DNA of 48,397 nt from an uncultured Lachnospiraceae bacterium (lineage in GTDB: Bacteria; Bacillota; Clostridia; Lachnospirales; Lachnospiraceae), in NCBI GenBank assembly GCA_958402795.1, contig CATXUX010000027.1:1-48397 (forward strand), in the 5' to 3' direction. Position 1 is the stretch's first letter; every line of letters starts with the position of its first letter. The notes beneath the pieces are model-generated. The model had not been told where the DNA came from and did not search any database. It worked only from the letters and a program-made list of their open reading frames with translations. Both the position numbers and the translations under genes were made by a program. This document shows positions 1-8,338 of the stretch, piece by piece.

Positions 1-6
1 AGAAAG

Positions 7-945
7 ATGGAGCATGGTGTAAAATTGAGCGAACTGGCGGAGAAAATGGAGTTAAAGAATCTTACTCCGACATTAGTTTTGAAAGAAAAGGAGATCAATG
101 TACCGGAGGTGAATCGTCCGGCACTGCAGCTCACAGGGTTTTTTGAACATTTTGACTGTGAGCGTGTACAGATGATCGGGAATGTAGAATATGCATATCT
201 GGAAGAGATGGACAAGGAGAGAAAGATCGAGATATACGATCAGCTTTTGTCACACAGAATCCCATGCTTTGTGTTCAGCAATAACCTGGAACCGGAGCCG
301 GAACTGATCGAGCGGGCGGAGGAACAGAATATTCCGATCCTGCAGACTTCCAAGCGGACTTCTCCGTTTATGTCAGAGCTGATCCGCTGGCTGAATGTGA
401 AGCTGGCGCCTTGCATTTCCATTCATGGCGTGCTCGTAGATGTATATGGCGTGGGCGTTTTGATCATGGGAGAGAGCGGGATCGGCAAGAGTGAGGCTGC
501 TCTGGAGCTGATCAAGAGAGGACATCGTCTTGTATCGGATGATGTGGTGGAGATCCGTAAAGTCAGCGATGATACGCTGGTCGGGACTGCGCCGGATATT
601 ACAAGGCACTTTATCGAGCTGCGGGGAATCGGTATCGTGGATGTCCGTTCCATGTTTGGAGTACAAAGTGTAAGGGAAACACAGAATATTGATCTTGTCA
701 TTACGCTGGAAGACTGGAGTCGGGATAAGGAGTACGACAGACTCGGACTGGAAGACAATTATACCGAATTCCTGGGAAATAAAGTTGCGTGCCACCGTCT
801 TCCGATCCGGCCGGGAAGAAGTCTTGCAATCATAGTAGAGTCGGCGGCAGTGAACCACAGACAGAAACAGATGGGATATAATGCAGCGCAGGAACTCTAT
901 AAGAGGGTGCAGGAAAATCTCATTCATGCAAAGCAGGAGAGTTAA
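7..945 (+). CDS. hprK: HPr kinase/phosphorylase
   Basis: Bifunctional cytoplasmic enzyme that phosphorylates HPr of the sugar phosphotransferase system on a serine and removes the phosphate again, setting carbon catabolite repression through CcpA. The 312-residue length is normal for the family. The N-terminal domain covers about residues 1-130. The kinase domain has a Walker A loop GESGIGKS at 155-162, the SDD motif at 177-179 and the family signature ELRGIGIVDV at about 204-213. The ATG at 7 matches the usual family N-terminus, but its ribosome binding site would lie outside the window, so the start cannot be fully checked. It converges on the penicillin-binding protein gene, with a shared hairpin terminator between them. 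Confidence 0.95.
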   Translation: MEHGVKLSELAEKMELKNLTPTLVLKEKEINVPEVNRPALQLTGFFEHFDCERVQMIGNVEYAYLEEMDKERKIEIYDQLLSHRIPCFVFSNNLEPEPELIERAEEQNIPILQTSKRTSPFMSELIRWLNVKLAPCISIHGVLVDVYGVGVLIMGESGIGKSEAALELIKRGHRLVSDDVVEIRKVSDDTLVGTAPDITRHFIELRGIGIVDVRSMFGVQSVRETQNIDLVITLEDWSRDKEYDRLGLEDNYTEFLGNKVACHRLPIRPGRSLAIIVESAAVNHRQKQMGYNAAQELYKRVQENLIHAKQES

Positions 946-961
946 GCAGAATATGAACGAT

Positions 962-1008
962 AAATACAACGACAGGGGAGACGATCCGTCTCCCCTGTCG
1001 TTGTATTT
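962..1008. terminator. Bidirectional hairpin terminator between hprK and PBP gene
   Basis: A 20-base perfect inverted repeat (962-981 with 989-1008), extended by two inner C-G pairs around a three-base loop. It is flanked by A-rich bases on the left and T-rich bases on the right, so it can serve both convergent genes. Confidence 0.85.
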
Positions 1009-1052
1009 CATCTGTTCATGGTTCCGGTGCAGCGGATCACCCAATAGCTGGC

Positions 1053-3674
1053 TTATGGAGTCGCTGCGCCTCCCTCACCACCGGTGGTGGCATCACCGCC
1101 GGTATTGGAATCACCACCGCCGGTATTGGAGTCGCCTCCGCCATTGGAGTCACCCCCGCCGGTATTGGCATCGCCGCCGGTATTGGAATCACTCCCGCCG
1201 GTATTGGAGTCACCTTCGCCATTGGAGTCACCCCCGCCGGTATTTGTATTGCCATCGGAAGTGTTACCTTCGTTGTCATCCGTGTTTTCTTTTTCGTCTT
1301 CCTTTTCAACTTTCGGCTGTACGACTCTGTGTCCGGAACAGCTCTGTGTCGGAACAGTGCCCTCTGCAAAGTATTCGGTCAGTGTCGGGCAGCCGCTGAC
1401 AGCGAGCAGTCCGGTCTGGGTACAGATGGTCTTTTGCTGTACAGAACTCGGCATTGTAAATTCCTGATATGCAAGGTTATACGTCGTATTGATCCGATCC
1501 ATAATATTCTTCCATATGACCTCATGGAAAGTCTGTGAATACTGGTTTTCCATCGGTTTATTGGAGTCGTAGCCGGTCCATACAGACGCCGTGTAATACG
1601 GGGTGTAGGCGGACAGCCACAAGTCTCTTGAATTTTCCGTCGTACCGGTTTTTCCGGCCGCTGGCATATTATTTAACTTCGCGGCAGTGCCGGTTCCTTT
1701 ATTGATGACGTCCTGCATAGCGCTTGTGAGCAGAGCGGCTGTGGAATCCTTGATGATCTGCTGTGTCTCCGGCTGCGTATTATCGATCAGGACATTTCCT
1801 TCCTGGTCGAGGATCTGTGTGTACAGGATCGGCTTGATGTAAGAGCCGTTGTTTGCGATTGCGGCATAGGCAGCCGTCATCTCCAGATTGTACACACCAC
1901 GGGTGATACCGCCAAGGGCGGTCGCCGGTGCAACGTCTGTGTAACCTTCATAGTTTTCATTGTCATAATTTACAAGTGTTGTAAATCCGAACTTCAGCAG
2001 GTAATCATATCCGGTCTGCGGGCCGATCGCCGTCAGTGTATTGAGTGCGCAGACGTTCATGGAGTGCTCGATGGCGTAGCGCATTCTTGCGGAACCGAGA
2101 TATATCTTATCCCAGTTTTCTGCGGTCTCACCGTTTGCATAGGTGTAAGGCCCTTTGTCATCAATGCTTGTTGCCAGTGTATATCCGCAGGCATCCAGAG
2201 CCGGCGCGTAAGTAGACAGGATCTTGAAACAGGAACCGGGCTGTCTGGTCGTGTCGGTCGCGCGGTTCAGCGACAGGCTTGTCTTCTTTTCGCCGCGTCC
2301 GCCGACGATGGCCTTGACTTTTCCGGTAGACTGTTCCATGACAACGACGGATACCTGCGGCTGGGGTGTAACGTCAATGCTCTCGTCGATCGTGTCGTTC
2401 TCTGTGATCCCCAGTGTGGATTTGTATTCTTCGACTGCAGCGTATGCTTCGTCAGCAGAATAGAAGTCAAGCGGATATTCCCGTCCCCATGCACCCTGAA
2501 TATAGGCGGCAAGCATCTCCTTGCTGTAGTTCTCCACAGTGCCGTCCGCACGGTGGATCGTCAGCGCGTATTCCAGTCCATATTCCGTACCGTAAGGATA
2601 TACGGCGTCGTTGTTTACTTCTTCGTCACAGATCTGCTGGATCGTCGGATCCTGCGTAGAGATGATCGTCAGTCCTCCGCTGTACAGCGCATTGTATGCC
2701 TGTGTCTCTGTGTAGCCTCTGCGGGTACACAGATCGTCGATCACCTGCTCCGCGATCGCGTCTACAAAGTAAGAGTATGGCTGCGTATCTTCTGCGGGTG
2801 GGGTCTGCAGAACACGTGCATAGACGTCATCTGCGATCGCTTCATCATATTCCGCTTGTGTGATATAACCCTGTTCCAGCATATTGTTCAGAACGATGTC
2901 GCGGCGGGTTTTATTATTCTCCGGATTATCTACCGGGTCATAATCCGCAGGACTCTGTGTGATTCCTGCGATGACAGCACATTCCGAGAGTGTCAGTTCG
3001 GAGACGTCTTTCCCGAAGTACCGTTTCGCGGCAGACTGTACGCCAAGACAATTCTGCCCGAGGTTGATGGTGTTCATGTATGCTTCCAGAATTTCATCTT
3101 TTGTCATCTGTTTTTCGATATTGACTGCCAGATACTGCTCCTGCAGCTTTCGTTCCAGACTTTGGTAGAATGTATTCTCATTGACAAAATCCGGGAATAC
3201 GTTATTCTTGATCAACTGCTGCGTGATCGTACTTGCGCCCTCGGAGAAATTCCCGTTTCGGATTCCTACGACAAAAGCTCTCAGGATACCCTGCAGATCA
3301 ATACCATTGTGCTCATAGAAACGCTCGTCTTCGATCGCCACGAAAGCCTGTCCCAGATATTCCGGCATCTCATCGATCGTCTTATACTTCCGGTTCGATC
3401 CTGCCTGCTTGAATTCACCAAGGACAGTCCCGTCTTCGGTGACGATCGTGGAGGCAAAATCTTTCGGTTTGACTGTTTCCGGTGTGACGCTCGGGGCATC
3501 GTCAATAACCCGTTTCACAAAAAAACCGGCGGCACCGGCTGCGATCACGATAAGAAGGAGTATGCATATGATCAGTGCTTTAAAAAAACGCACTCCAACT
3601 CGCTTTTTTTGCATGGTCTTCTTTGAAGAGACAGAAGACTTTCTCTTCGAAAGATTATCTTTCCCATAATTCAT
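1053..3674 (-). CDS. Class A penicillin-binding protein (PBP1A-like transglycosylase/transpeptidase)
   Basis: Membrane-anchored peptidoglycan synthase that polymerises glycan strands and cross-links stem peptides. Order in the 873 residues: basic cytoplasmic tail, one membrane anchor at about 31-53, a GT51 glycosyltransferase domain with EDERFYEHNGID at 115-126 and GASTITQQLIKN at 146-157, then a penicillin-binding transpeptidase domain with SxxK (SCFK, 481-484), SxN (SMN, 538-540) and KTGT (675-678). The last ~80 residues (about 790-873) are low-complexity Gly/Asn/Asp/Ser after an acidic linker. The ATG at 3674 follows a strong AGGAGG-type site. All catalytic motifs are intact. It is transcribed alone from a promoter shared with the divergent YigZ gene. 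Confidence 0.93.
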   Translation of the reverse strand: MNYGKDNLSKRKSSVSSKKTMQKKRVGVRFFKALIICILLLIVIAAGAAGFFVKRVIDDAPSVTPETVKPKDFASTIVTEDGTVLGEFKQAGSNRKYKTIDEMPEYLGQAFVAIEDERFYEHNGIDLQGILRAFVVGIRNGNFSEGASTITQQLIKNNVFPDFVNENTFYQSLERKLQEQYLAVNIEKQMTKDEILEAYMNTINLGQNCLGVQSAAKRYFGKDVSELTLSECAVIAGITQSPADYDPVDNPENNKTRRDIVLNNMLEQGYITQAEYDEAIADDVYARVLQTPPAEDTQPYSYFVDAIAEQVIDDLCTRRGYTETQAYNALYSGGLTIISTQDPTIQQICDEEVNNDAVYPYGTEYGLEYALTIHRADGTVENYSKEMLAAYIQGAWGREYPLDFYSADEAYAAVEEYKSTLGITENDTIDESIDVTPQPQVSVVVMEQSTGKVKAIVGGRGEKKTSLSLNRATDTTRQPGSCFKILSTYAPALDACGYTLATSIDDKGPYTYANGETAENWDKIYLGSARMRYAIEHSMNVCALNTLTAIGPQTGYDYLLKFGFTTLVNYDNENYEGYTDVAPATALGGITRGVYNLEMTAAYAAIANNGSYIKPILYTQILDQEGNVLIDNTQPETQQIIKDSTAALLTSAMQDVINKGTGTAAKLNNMPAAGKTGTTENSRDLWLSAYTPYYTASVWTGYDSNKPMENQYSQTFHEVIWKNIMDRINTTYNLAYQEFTMPSSVQQKTICTQTGLLAVSGCPTLTEYFAEGTVPTQSCSGHRVVQPKVEKEDEKENTDDNEGNTSDGNTNTGGGDSNGEGDSNTGGSDSNTGGDANTGGGDSNGGGDSNTGGGDSNTGGDATTGGEGGAATP
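1072..1255 (-). repeat. Degenerate tandem repeats encoding the PBP Gly/Asn/Asp tail
   Basis: Short, imperfect tandem units (plus-strand type: ggtattggaatcaccgccgc) repeated about ten times encode the NTGGGDSN-like tail of the penicillin-binding protein. Units are 12-36 bases and in frame, so copy-number changes would lengthen or shorten the tail without breaking the protein. Confidence 0.75.
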
Positions 3675-3703
3675 GAATGATGTCCTCCTTTACCCATAAC
3701 GAC

Positions 3704-3732
3704 ATTATAGCAAATATATGATTTTAAATAAA
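3704..3732 (-). promoter_or_regulatory. Promoter of the PBP gene
   Basis: On the minus strand a perfect -10 (TATAAT, 3709-3704) sits 17 bases from a weak -35 (TTTATT, 3732-3727), about 30 bases before the ATG. Placed by eye. Confidence 0.55.
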
Positions 3733-3857
3733 GGAAAAAATAAAAAGTTCATATTTTCCCAAAAAAATCTTAATAAGTTATTGTAGTTTTTGGCTTTTTG
3801 TTATAGTGTAAGGGGTATACAGCGGAATTTCGCACGAAAAGGGAGGTTTTGGAAACA

Positions 3858-4508
3858 GTGGATTACAAAACAGTATACCGGGGAGGAGAAGCAGAGATTA
3901 CGGAGAAGAAGTCACGTTTTCTGGCGGAAGTATTTCCTATTTCTTCCGAAGAGGATGCACTGGAGTTTATAGAGAAGACACGAAAAAAATACTGGGATGC
4001 AAGGCATCACTGCTGGGCGTACGTGTTAGGAGAACACCAGATACAGGAGCGGTGCAGTGACGACGGAGAACCTGCAGGAACCGCAGGCAGACCGATACTG
4101 GAGGTGCTGCGGAAGAACGGACTGCAGGAGGTACTTGTCATCGTGACGAGATATTTCGGTGGTACACTGCTTGGAACCGGCGGACTGGTGCGGGCATATA
4201 CGCAGGCGGCACAGGCGGGGATCCAGGCGAGTACGGTGATCACGAAGACAGAAGGATACCGGTTAAGCATTGAGACGGATTACAACGGACTGGGGAAAAT
4301 CCAGTATCTCCTTGGGCAGAGAGGAATTCCGGTTGTGCGTTCAGAGTACACAGACCAGGTGCTGCTTGAGGTGATGGTGCCGGTATCCGGGGAGCAGGAG
4401 CTGATCCGCGCAGCTACGGAGGCAACGAACGGACAGGCAGGGATCAGGCGGGTGGAAGAGTGCCGTTTTGCGGATGTAAATGGGGGAATCGTTATATTTT
4501 CCACGTAA
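3858..4508 (+). CDS. YigZ/IMPACT (UPF0029) family protein
   Basis: Member of the YigZ/IMPACT family, whose eukaryotic relatives regulate the Gcn2 translation-stress pathway; the bacterial role is not firmly known. The N-terminal UPF0029 domain shows the hallmark KKSRF at about 17-21, HHCWAYVLG at 50-58, and the signature DDGEPAGTAGRPI at 68-80 followed by RYFGGTLLGTGGL at 98-110. The rest forms the second small alpha/beta domain. I chose the GTG at 3858 because it gives the usual family N-terminus MDYKTVY, 11 bases after GGGAGG. An in-frame TTG at 3849 is only 2 bases from that site. 216 residues, typical length, no operon partner. Confidence 0.88.
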   Translation: MDYKTVYRGGEAEITEKKSRFLAEVFPISSEEDALEFIEKTRKKYWDARHHCWAYVLGEHQIQERCSDDGEPAGTAGRPILEVLRKNGLQEVLVIVTRYFGGTLLGTGGLVRAYTQAAQAGIQASTVITKTEGYRLSIETDYNGLGKIQYLLGQRGIPVVRSEYTDQVLLEVMVPVSGEQELIRAATEATNGQAGIRRVEECRFADVNGGIVIFST

Positions 4509-4512
4509 GACA

Positions 4513-4556
4513 GAGACAATCCGCAGGTATTATAGTTGAGGGACTCCCAACATCAT
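4513..4556. repeat. Truncated copy of a dispersed repeat
   Basis: The block matches 7312-7360 closely: both read acaatccg-aggtat-atagttg, then an imperfect hairpin ending in cccaac and tcat. Only this end of the longer element upstream of typA is present here, directly after the YigZ stop codon. Confidence 0.65.
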
Positions 4557-4574
4557 CATATGACATGAGAATAA

Positions 4575-4606
4575 ACGTCCGCAGAAATGATATCTTCTGC
4601 GGACGT
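4575..4606 (-). terminator. Terminator downstream of hpf (possibly bidirectional)
   Basis: 12-base perfect inverted repeat (4575-4586 with 4595-4606). Read on the minus strand it is followed by a T-rich stretch (tttattct), fitting termination of hpf. On the plus strand there is no T-run, so termination of the YigZ gene here is less certain. Confidence 0.6.
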
Positions 4607-4646
4607 CTGCCGATCCGGGAAACTTGCCGTCTTCCGGATATGCTAT

Positions 4647-5204
4647 TTAGTTAAATTCCGGCTCGATCAGTCCGAAGGAGCCGTCTTTTCTCTTATATAC
4701 GACATTGACTTCATCGGTTTCTGCATTGCAGAATACGAAAAAGCTGTGTCCCAGCAGATCCATCTGGATGCAGGCATCCTCGGGATACATCGGTTTGATG
4801 CCGAATCGCTTCGTGCGGACGATGCGGATCTCATCGTCTTCCACAGACTCTTCGTCTGAATCAAAGAATTCCTTTTTGAAGTTGCTGCCGGAACCGGATG
4901 CCGTCGGGTGTCCCTGGCTTTTGGCAACCAGTTTGTTCTTATACTTGCGAAGCTGGCGTTCGATCACTTCCTCTACGAGGTCGATGGAAACGTACATATC
5001 TGTGCTTGTCTGCTCGGAGCGGATGATGTTGCCCTTGACAGGAATCGTCACTTCGATCTTCTGACGTTCCTTTTCCACACTGAGCGTTACGATGATTTCG
5101 GTTTCAGGAGTGAAATACCTTTCGAGCTTTCCTAACTTTTGTTCAATTGTGCTTTTGAGTCCGGGTGTTACTTCGATGTTCTTACCACTGATAATAAATT
5201 TCAT
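4647..5204 (-). CDS. hpf: Long-form ribosome hibernation promoting factor
   Basis: Binds 70S ribosomes and joins them into inactive 100S dimers in stationary phase or stress. The N-terminal S30AE/YfiA domain (about 1-100) begins MKFIISGKN and contains the basic helix with RQLRKYKNKL. A flexible Ser/Gly/acidic linker follows at about 100-125. The C-terminal dimerisation domain (about 130-185) carries the typical RTKRFGIKPM and GHSFFVF patches, which marks the long Gram-positive form. I start at the ATG at 5204, nine bases after AAAGGAG; an in-frame TTG at 5213 overlaps that site. 185 residues. It has its own promoter between hpf and typA. Confidence 0.93.
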   Translation of the reverse strand: MKFIISGKNIEVTPGLKSTIEQKLGKLERYFTPETEIIVTLSVEKERQKIEVTIPVKGNIIRSEQTSTDMYVSIDLVEEVIERQLRKYKNKLVAKSQGHPTASGSGSNFKKEFFDSDEESVEDDEIRIVRTKRFGIKPMYPEDACIQMDLLGHSFFVFCNAETDEVNVVYKRKDGSFGLIEPEFN

Positions 5205-5238
5205 GCAAGTCAACTCCTTTTGTTCAGAATTATACCGG

Positions 5239-5289
5239 AAAAAATCCCCCGGTATTCATGCCTCTATTATAACATGAAAGCCGGGGGAT
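5239..5289 (-). terminator. typA terminator
   Basis: On the minus strand, ATCCCCCGG (5289-5281) pairs with CCGGGGGAT (5252-5244) and is followed directly by a run of six T. An inner TTCATG/CATGAA pair extends the stem. A classic intrinsic terminator 11 bases after typA. Confidence 0.85.
5266..5274 (-). promoter_or_regulatory. Extended -10 promoter element of hpf
   Basis: The minus strand reads TGTTATAAT, a perfect extended -10, about 60 bases before the hpf ATG. No good -35 is visible, as is common for extended -10 promoters. The element lies in the loop of the typA terminator hairpin. Confidence 0.55.
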
Positions 5290-5299
5290 GTATACCTTA

Positions 5300-7129
5300 T
5301 TATTTGTTAAAATTACTCCGCTTGCGAAGCCTGGAATCCAGGATCTTTTTACGGATACGCAGGGATTTCGGCGTAACTTCCAGCAGTTCGTCTGTGTCAA
5401 TGAAGTCAAGTGCCTGCTCCAGACTCAGCACTTTCGGCGGAGTAAGGCGCAGCGCTTCATCGGCGCTGGAAGAACGGGTGTTTGTCAGATGCTTTGTCTT
5501 GCAGACATTCAGCTCAATATCTTCGGCTTTTCCGTTTTCTCCGATGACCATACCGGCATAGACCTTTTCACCCGGTCCGATAAAGAGCGTTCCGCGCTCC
5601 TGCGCGCTGTAGAGACCGTAGGTGACGGATTCCCCTGTTTCGAATGCGATCAGGGAACCTTGTTTCCGGTACTGGATGTCGCCCTTGTACGGCACATAAC
5701 CTTCAAAGCTGGTATTGAGTATTCCGTTTCCCTTTGTGTCGGTCAGAAACTCGCCGCGGTAGCCGATCAGTCCGCGGGCAGGGATCAGAAATTCCAGACG
5801 GGTGTAACCGCCGCCGATGCTTCCCATGGTCTGCAGCTCGCCCTTGCGCTGGCTCAGCTTGTCGATGACAGTTCCGGTAAATTCGTCGGGAACATCTGCA
5901 TATGCCAGCTCGACCGGTTCCAGCTTTTTCCCGTTCTCATCGGTCTTGTATAATACTTCTGCTTTGCTGACCGCGAATTCATAGCCTTCCCGGCGCATAT
6001 TTTCGATCAGTACGGACAGATGGAGTTCTCCACGTCCGGAGACCTTGAAGCAGTCGGTATCTTCCGTCTCTTCCACACGCAGGCTGACGTCTGTGTTCAG
6101 TTCCCGCATCAGACGGTCGCGCAGATGGCGGGAAGTGACGTACTTGCCTTCCTGTCCGGCGAACGGACTGTCGTTGACGAGAAACTGCATGGAGATCGTC
6201 GGTTCGGAAATCTTCTGGAATGGGATCGCAACCGGGTTCTCCGGGGAACACAGGGTATCGCCGATGGAAATGTCGGAGATTCCGGAGATCGCGACGATGG
6301 ATCCGATCCCTGCTTCCTTCACTTCCACACGGTTCAGTCCGTCAAATTCATACAGACGGCTGATCTTTACTTTTTCATGCTTGTCCGGATCATGGTGGTT
6401 CACCAGAACCATCTCCTGATTTACCGCGATCGTACCGTTGTCCACCTTGCCGACGCCGATACGGCCGACGTACTCATTGTAGTCGATGGTACTGATCAGA
6501 ACCTGCGTCTCCGCGTCCGGATCGCCTTCCGGCGCCGGAATATAGTTGATGATCGTCTCAAAGAGCGGCTCCATATTTTTCTCTTCGTCAGTCAGGTCAA
6601 GAACCGCCACGCCTGCCTTCGCGGAGGCGTAGACGAACGGACAGTCAAGCTGTTCATCGGAGGCGTCCAGATCCATGAACAGTTCCAGTACCTCATCGAT
6701 TACTTCGTCCGGCCGTGCCTCGGGCCGGTCGATCTTATTGATGCAGACAATGACCGGAAGTCCCAGATCCAGCGCCTTGCGCAGTACAAACTTGGTCTGC
6801 GGCATAACACCCTCGAATGCGTCCACGACGAGGATGACGCCGTTGACCATCTTCAGCACACGTTCAACCTCGCCGCCGAAATCGGCATGTCCCGGGGTGT
6901 CGATGATATTGATCTTGATTCCCTTATAATAGACTGCGGTATTTTTGGAAAGAATCGTGATGCCGCGTTCCCGCTCGATGTCGTTGGAATCCATGACACG
7001 CTCTGCGACTTCCTGATTCTCACGGAATACACCGCTCTGCTTCAAAAGCTCGTCGACCAGCGTAGTCTTGCCGTGGTCTACATGGGCGATGATCGCGATG
7101 TTCCGGATATCTTCTCGTTTCATTTTCAT
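5300..7129 (-). CDS. typA: Translational GTPase TypA/BipA
   Basis: Ribosome-associated GTPase of the EF-G superfamily, linked to late 50S assembly and stress or cold growth. The 609-residue protein has the GTPase motifs in order: AHVDHGKTT (about 15-23), RERGIT, DTPGHADFGG and NKID. EF-G-like domains II, III and V follow, and the C-terminal domain specific to TypA. The minus-strand ATG at 7129 follows AGGAAGTGAGAAG; an alternative ATG lies two codons downstream. It appears monocistronic. A repeat element of about 280 bases lies between the start codon and the best upstream promoter, giving an unusually long and structured leader. Confidence 0.95.
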   Translation of the reverse strand: MKMKREDIRNIAIIAHVDHGKTTLVDELLKQSGVFRENQEVAERVMDSNDIERERGITILSKNTAVYYKGIKINIIDTPGHADFGGEVERVLKMVNGVILVVDAFEGVMPQTKFVLRKALDLGLPVIVCINKIDRPEARPDEVIDEVLELFMDLDASDEQLDCPFVYASAKAGVAVLDLTDEEKNMEPLFETIINYIPAPEGDPDAETQVLISTIDYNEYVGRIGVGKVDNGTIAVNQEMVLVNHHDPDKHEKVKISRLYEFDGLNRVEVKEAGIGSIVAISGISDISIGDTLCSPENPVAIPFQKISEPTISMQFLVNDSPFAGQEGKYVTSRHLRDRLMRELNTDVSLRVEETEDTDCFKVSGRGELHLSVLIENMRREGYEFAVSKAEVLYKTDENGKKLEPVELAYADVPDEFTGTVIDKLSQRKGELQTMGSIGGGYTRLEFLIPARGLIGYRGEFLTDTKGNGILNTSFEGYVPYKGDIQYRKQGSLIAFETGESVTYGLYSAQERGTLFIGPGEKVYAGMVIGENGKAEDIELNVCKTKHLTNTRSSSADEALRLTPPKVLSLEQALDFIDTDELLEVTPKSLRIRKKILDSRLRKRSNFNK

Positions 7130-7420
7130 AGTAACTTCTCACTTCCTGTATAGAATGATGTTATGATACCAGGGGCAAAAGGTCTAAGCCCACATGAGCT
7201 TGCTCATAGGTGGGTGAAAGACCTTGGGACCCGCCCCAATATGAGGATAAAAGTGGGGCGTAAGCCACACGATATCCGAATTTTGGGTAGGATTGTGAGA
7301 GTGCGTAGCACGAAACAATCCGTAGGTATCATAGTTGGGGTCTTTTGACCCCAACGTCATGTTAAAGCTGACTGCATTTGCGCCGCGCACATACACAATC
7401 CGTACTTTCATAGTAATTTC
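7124..7420. repeat. MITE-like or REP-like structured repeat in the typA leader
   Basis: A non-coding block bounded by a near-identical 15-base direct repeat (7124-7138 and 7406-7420, 14 of 15 matching; on the minus strand both contain the typA-like TTACTATGAAA). Inside are at least three hairpins: 7179-7225 (aaggtct with agacctt), 7232-7260 (cgcccca with tggggcg) and 7334-7355 (gttggggtc with gaccccaac). The inner part starts with atgatacca near 7165 and has aggtatcat near 7324, an inverted pair. A truncated relative lies at 4513-4556. It looks like a non-autonomous dispersed repeat. It accounts for most of the 7130-7607 gap. Confidence 0.6.
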
Positions 7421-7430
7421 AGCGTTTCTT

Positions 7431-7458
7431 ATTCTACCATAAAGACGAGAAAATACAA
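7431..7458 (-). promoter_or_regulatory. Candidate typA promoter upstream of the repeat
   Basis: On the minus strand TTGTAT (7458-7453) and TAGAAT (7436-7431) are separated by 16 bases. If used, the typA transcript would carry a leader of roughly 300 bases containing the repeat. Confidence 0.4.
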
Positions 7459-7607
7459 GTATTGTTTTCGAAAAAACACATTCTGCGAAGTTTGTCGCCG
7501 GATATGTCGAACGATTCCGGGCAAATATGGTTCTATCCCGGCGGTAAGTTTCATAGATTTAGTAGTGACTCAAAAATACCGCAAAGAGGAAGGGAGAACT
7601 GCAAATT

Positions 7608-8237
7608 ATGTCAGATAAGGTTATTGAAAACAATCAGGTAACGGTCATGGGAGAGGTGGCTTCGCCACTTACATACAGCCACGAGGTATTTGGCGAGGGC
7701 TTCTATATGATGGACGTACTGGTGAAAAGACTGAGTAACTCGGAGGACCGTATTCCGCTCACGATCTCAGAACGGCTGATCGATGTGACGCAGGACTATA
7801 CAGGAAGTTTCATTATGGTTTCAGGACAATTCCGCTCATACAACCGTCACGAGGAACAGAAAAACCGGCTGGTACTTTCCGTGTTTGTGCGGGAACTGGA
7901 ATTCATCGAGGAAGAGCTGGACGGGGCAAAGACGAACCACATTTTTCTGGAGGGATATATCTGCAAGAAGCCGATCTATCGGAAAACCCCGCTGGGACGG
8001 GAGATCGCAGATCTGCTGCTCGCCGTGAACCGTCCGTACGGAAAGTCAGACTACATCCCATGTATCTGCTGGGGCAGAAACGCACGCTATGCTTCCGGTT
8101 TTGAAGTGGGAGAGCATGTGCAGATATTCGGAAGAATCCAGAGCCGGAACTATGTGAAAAAACTGTCGGAGACGGAGACAGAAACCAGGACGGCATATGA
8201 GGTTTCGGTGAGCAAACTGGAATGTCTGGATGAATAA
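7608..8237 (+). CDS. Single-stranded DNA-binding-like protein with two OB folds
   Basis: 209 residues, probably a cytoplasmic single-stranded nucleic-acid binding protein. Two successive OB-fold-like segments are visible: residues about 8-97 (NQVTVMGEVASPLTYSHEVFGEGFYMMDV) and about 105-205 (NHIFLEGYICKKPIYRKTPLGREIADLLLAV, then IPCICWGRNARYA). The second half resembles SSB/PriB, including the TPLGREIADLLLAVNR turn common in SSB proteins. There is no acidic C-terminal tip like that of canonical SSB, so it is more likely a paralogue than the replication SSB. ATG at 7608 with an upstream GGAAGGGAG. Monocistronic, with a clear terminator downstream. Confidence 0.78.
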   Translation: MSDKVIENNQVTVMGEVASPLTYSHEVFGEGFYMMDVLVKRLSNSEDRIPLTISERLIDVTQDYTGSFIMVSGQFRSYNRHEEQKNRLVLSVFVRELEFIEEELDGAKTNHIFLEGYICKKPIYRKTPLGREIADLLLAVNRPYGKSDYIPCICWGRNARYASGFEVGEHVQIFGRIQSRNYVKKLSETETETRTAYEVSVSKLECLDE

Positions 8238-8256
8238 AAAGTGTAAATAATCTGGA

Positions 8257-8306
8257 AAAAAGGATATCATTTGTTGTCTAATCTGCCCAAATGTGATATC
8301 CTTTTT
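8257..8306 (+). terminator. Terminator after the SSB-like gene
   Basis: AAAAAGGATAT...CATTTG pairs with CAAATG...ATATCCTTTTT around a short loop, with a two-base bulge, ending in a T-run. It lies 19 bases after the stop codon. Confidence 0.8.
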
Positions 8307-8338
8307 ATATTGTAAAGAAAGCGTGGAGGAAAGACAGA

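Noticed and set aside
1072..1255. Possible CRISPR-like array
   Set aside because: Repeats are short, imperfect, in frame and without spacers; they encode the PBP tail.
2064..3626. 520-codon open frame on the plus strand opposite the PBP gene
   Set aside because: Antisense shadow: Cys/Val/Arg-heavy product, no domain, no ribosome binding site, while the minus strand encodes all PBP motifs.
7184..7411. 75-codon minus-strand frame starting MKVRIVYVRGANAVSF
   Set aside because: It lies entirely in the repeat element and crosses three hairpins; its start copies the typA start context, and there is no ribosome binding site. Better explained as repeat DNA.
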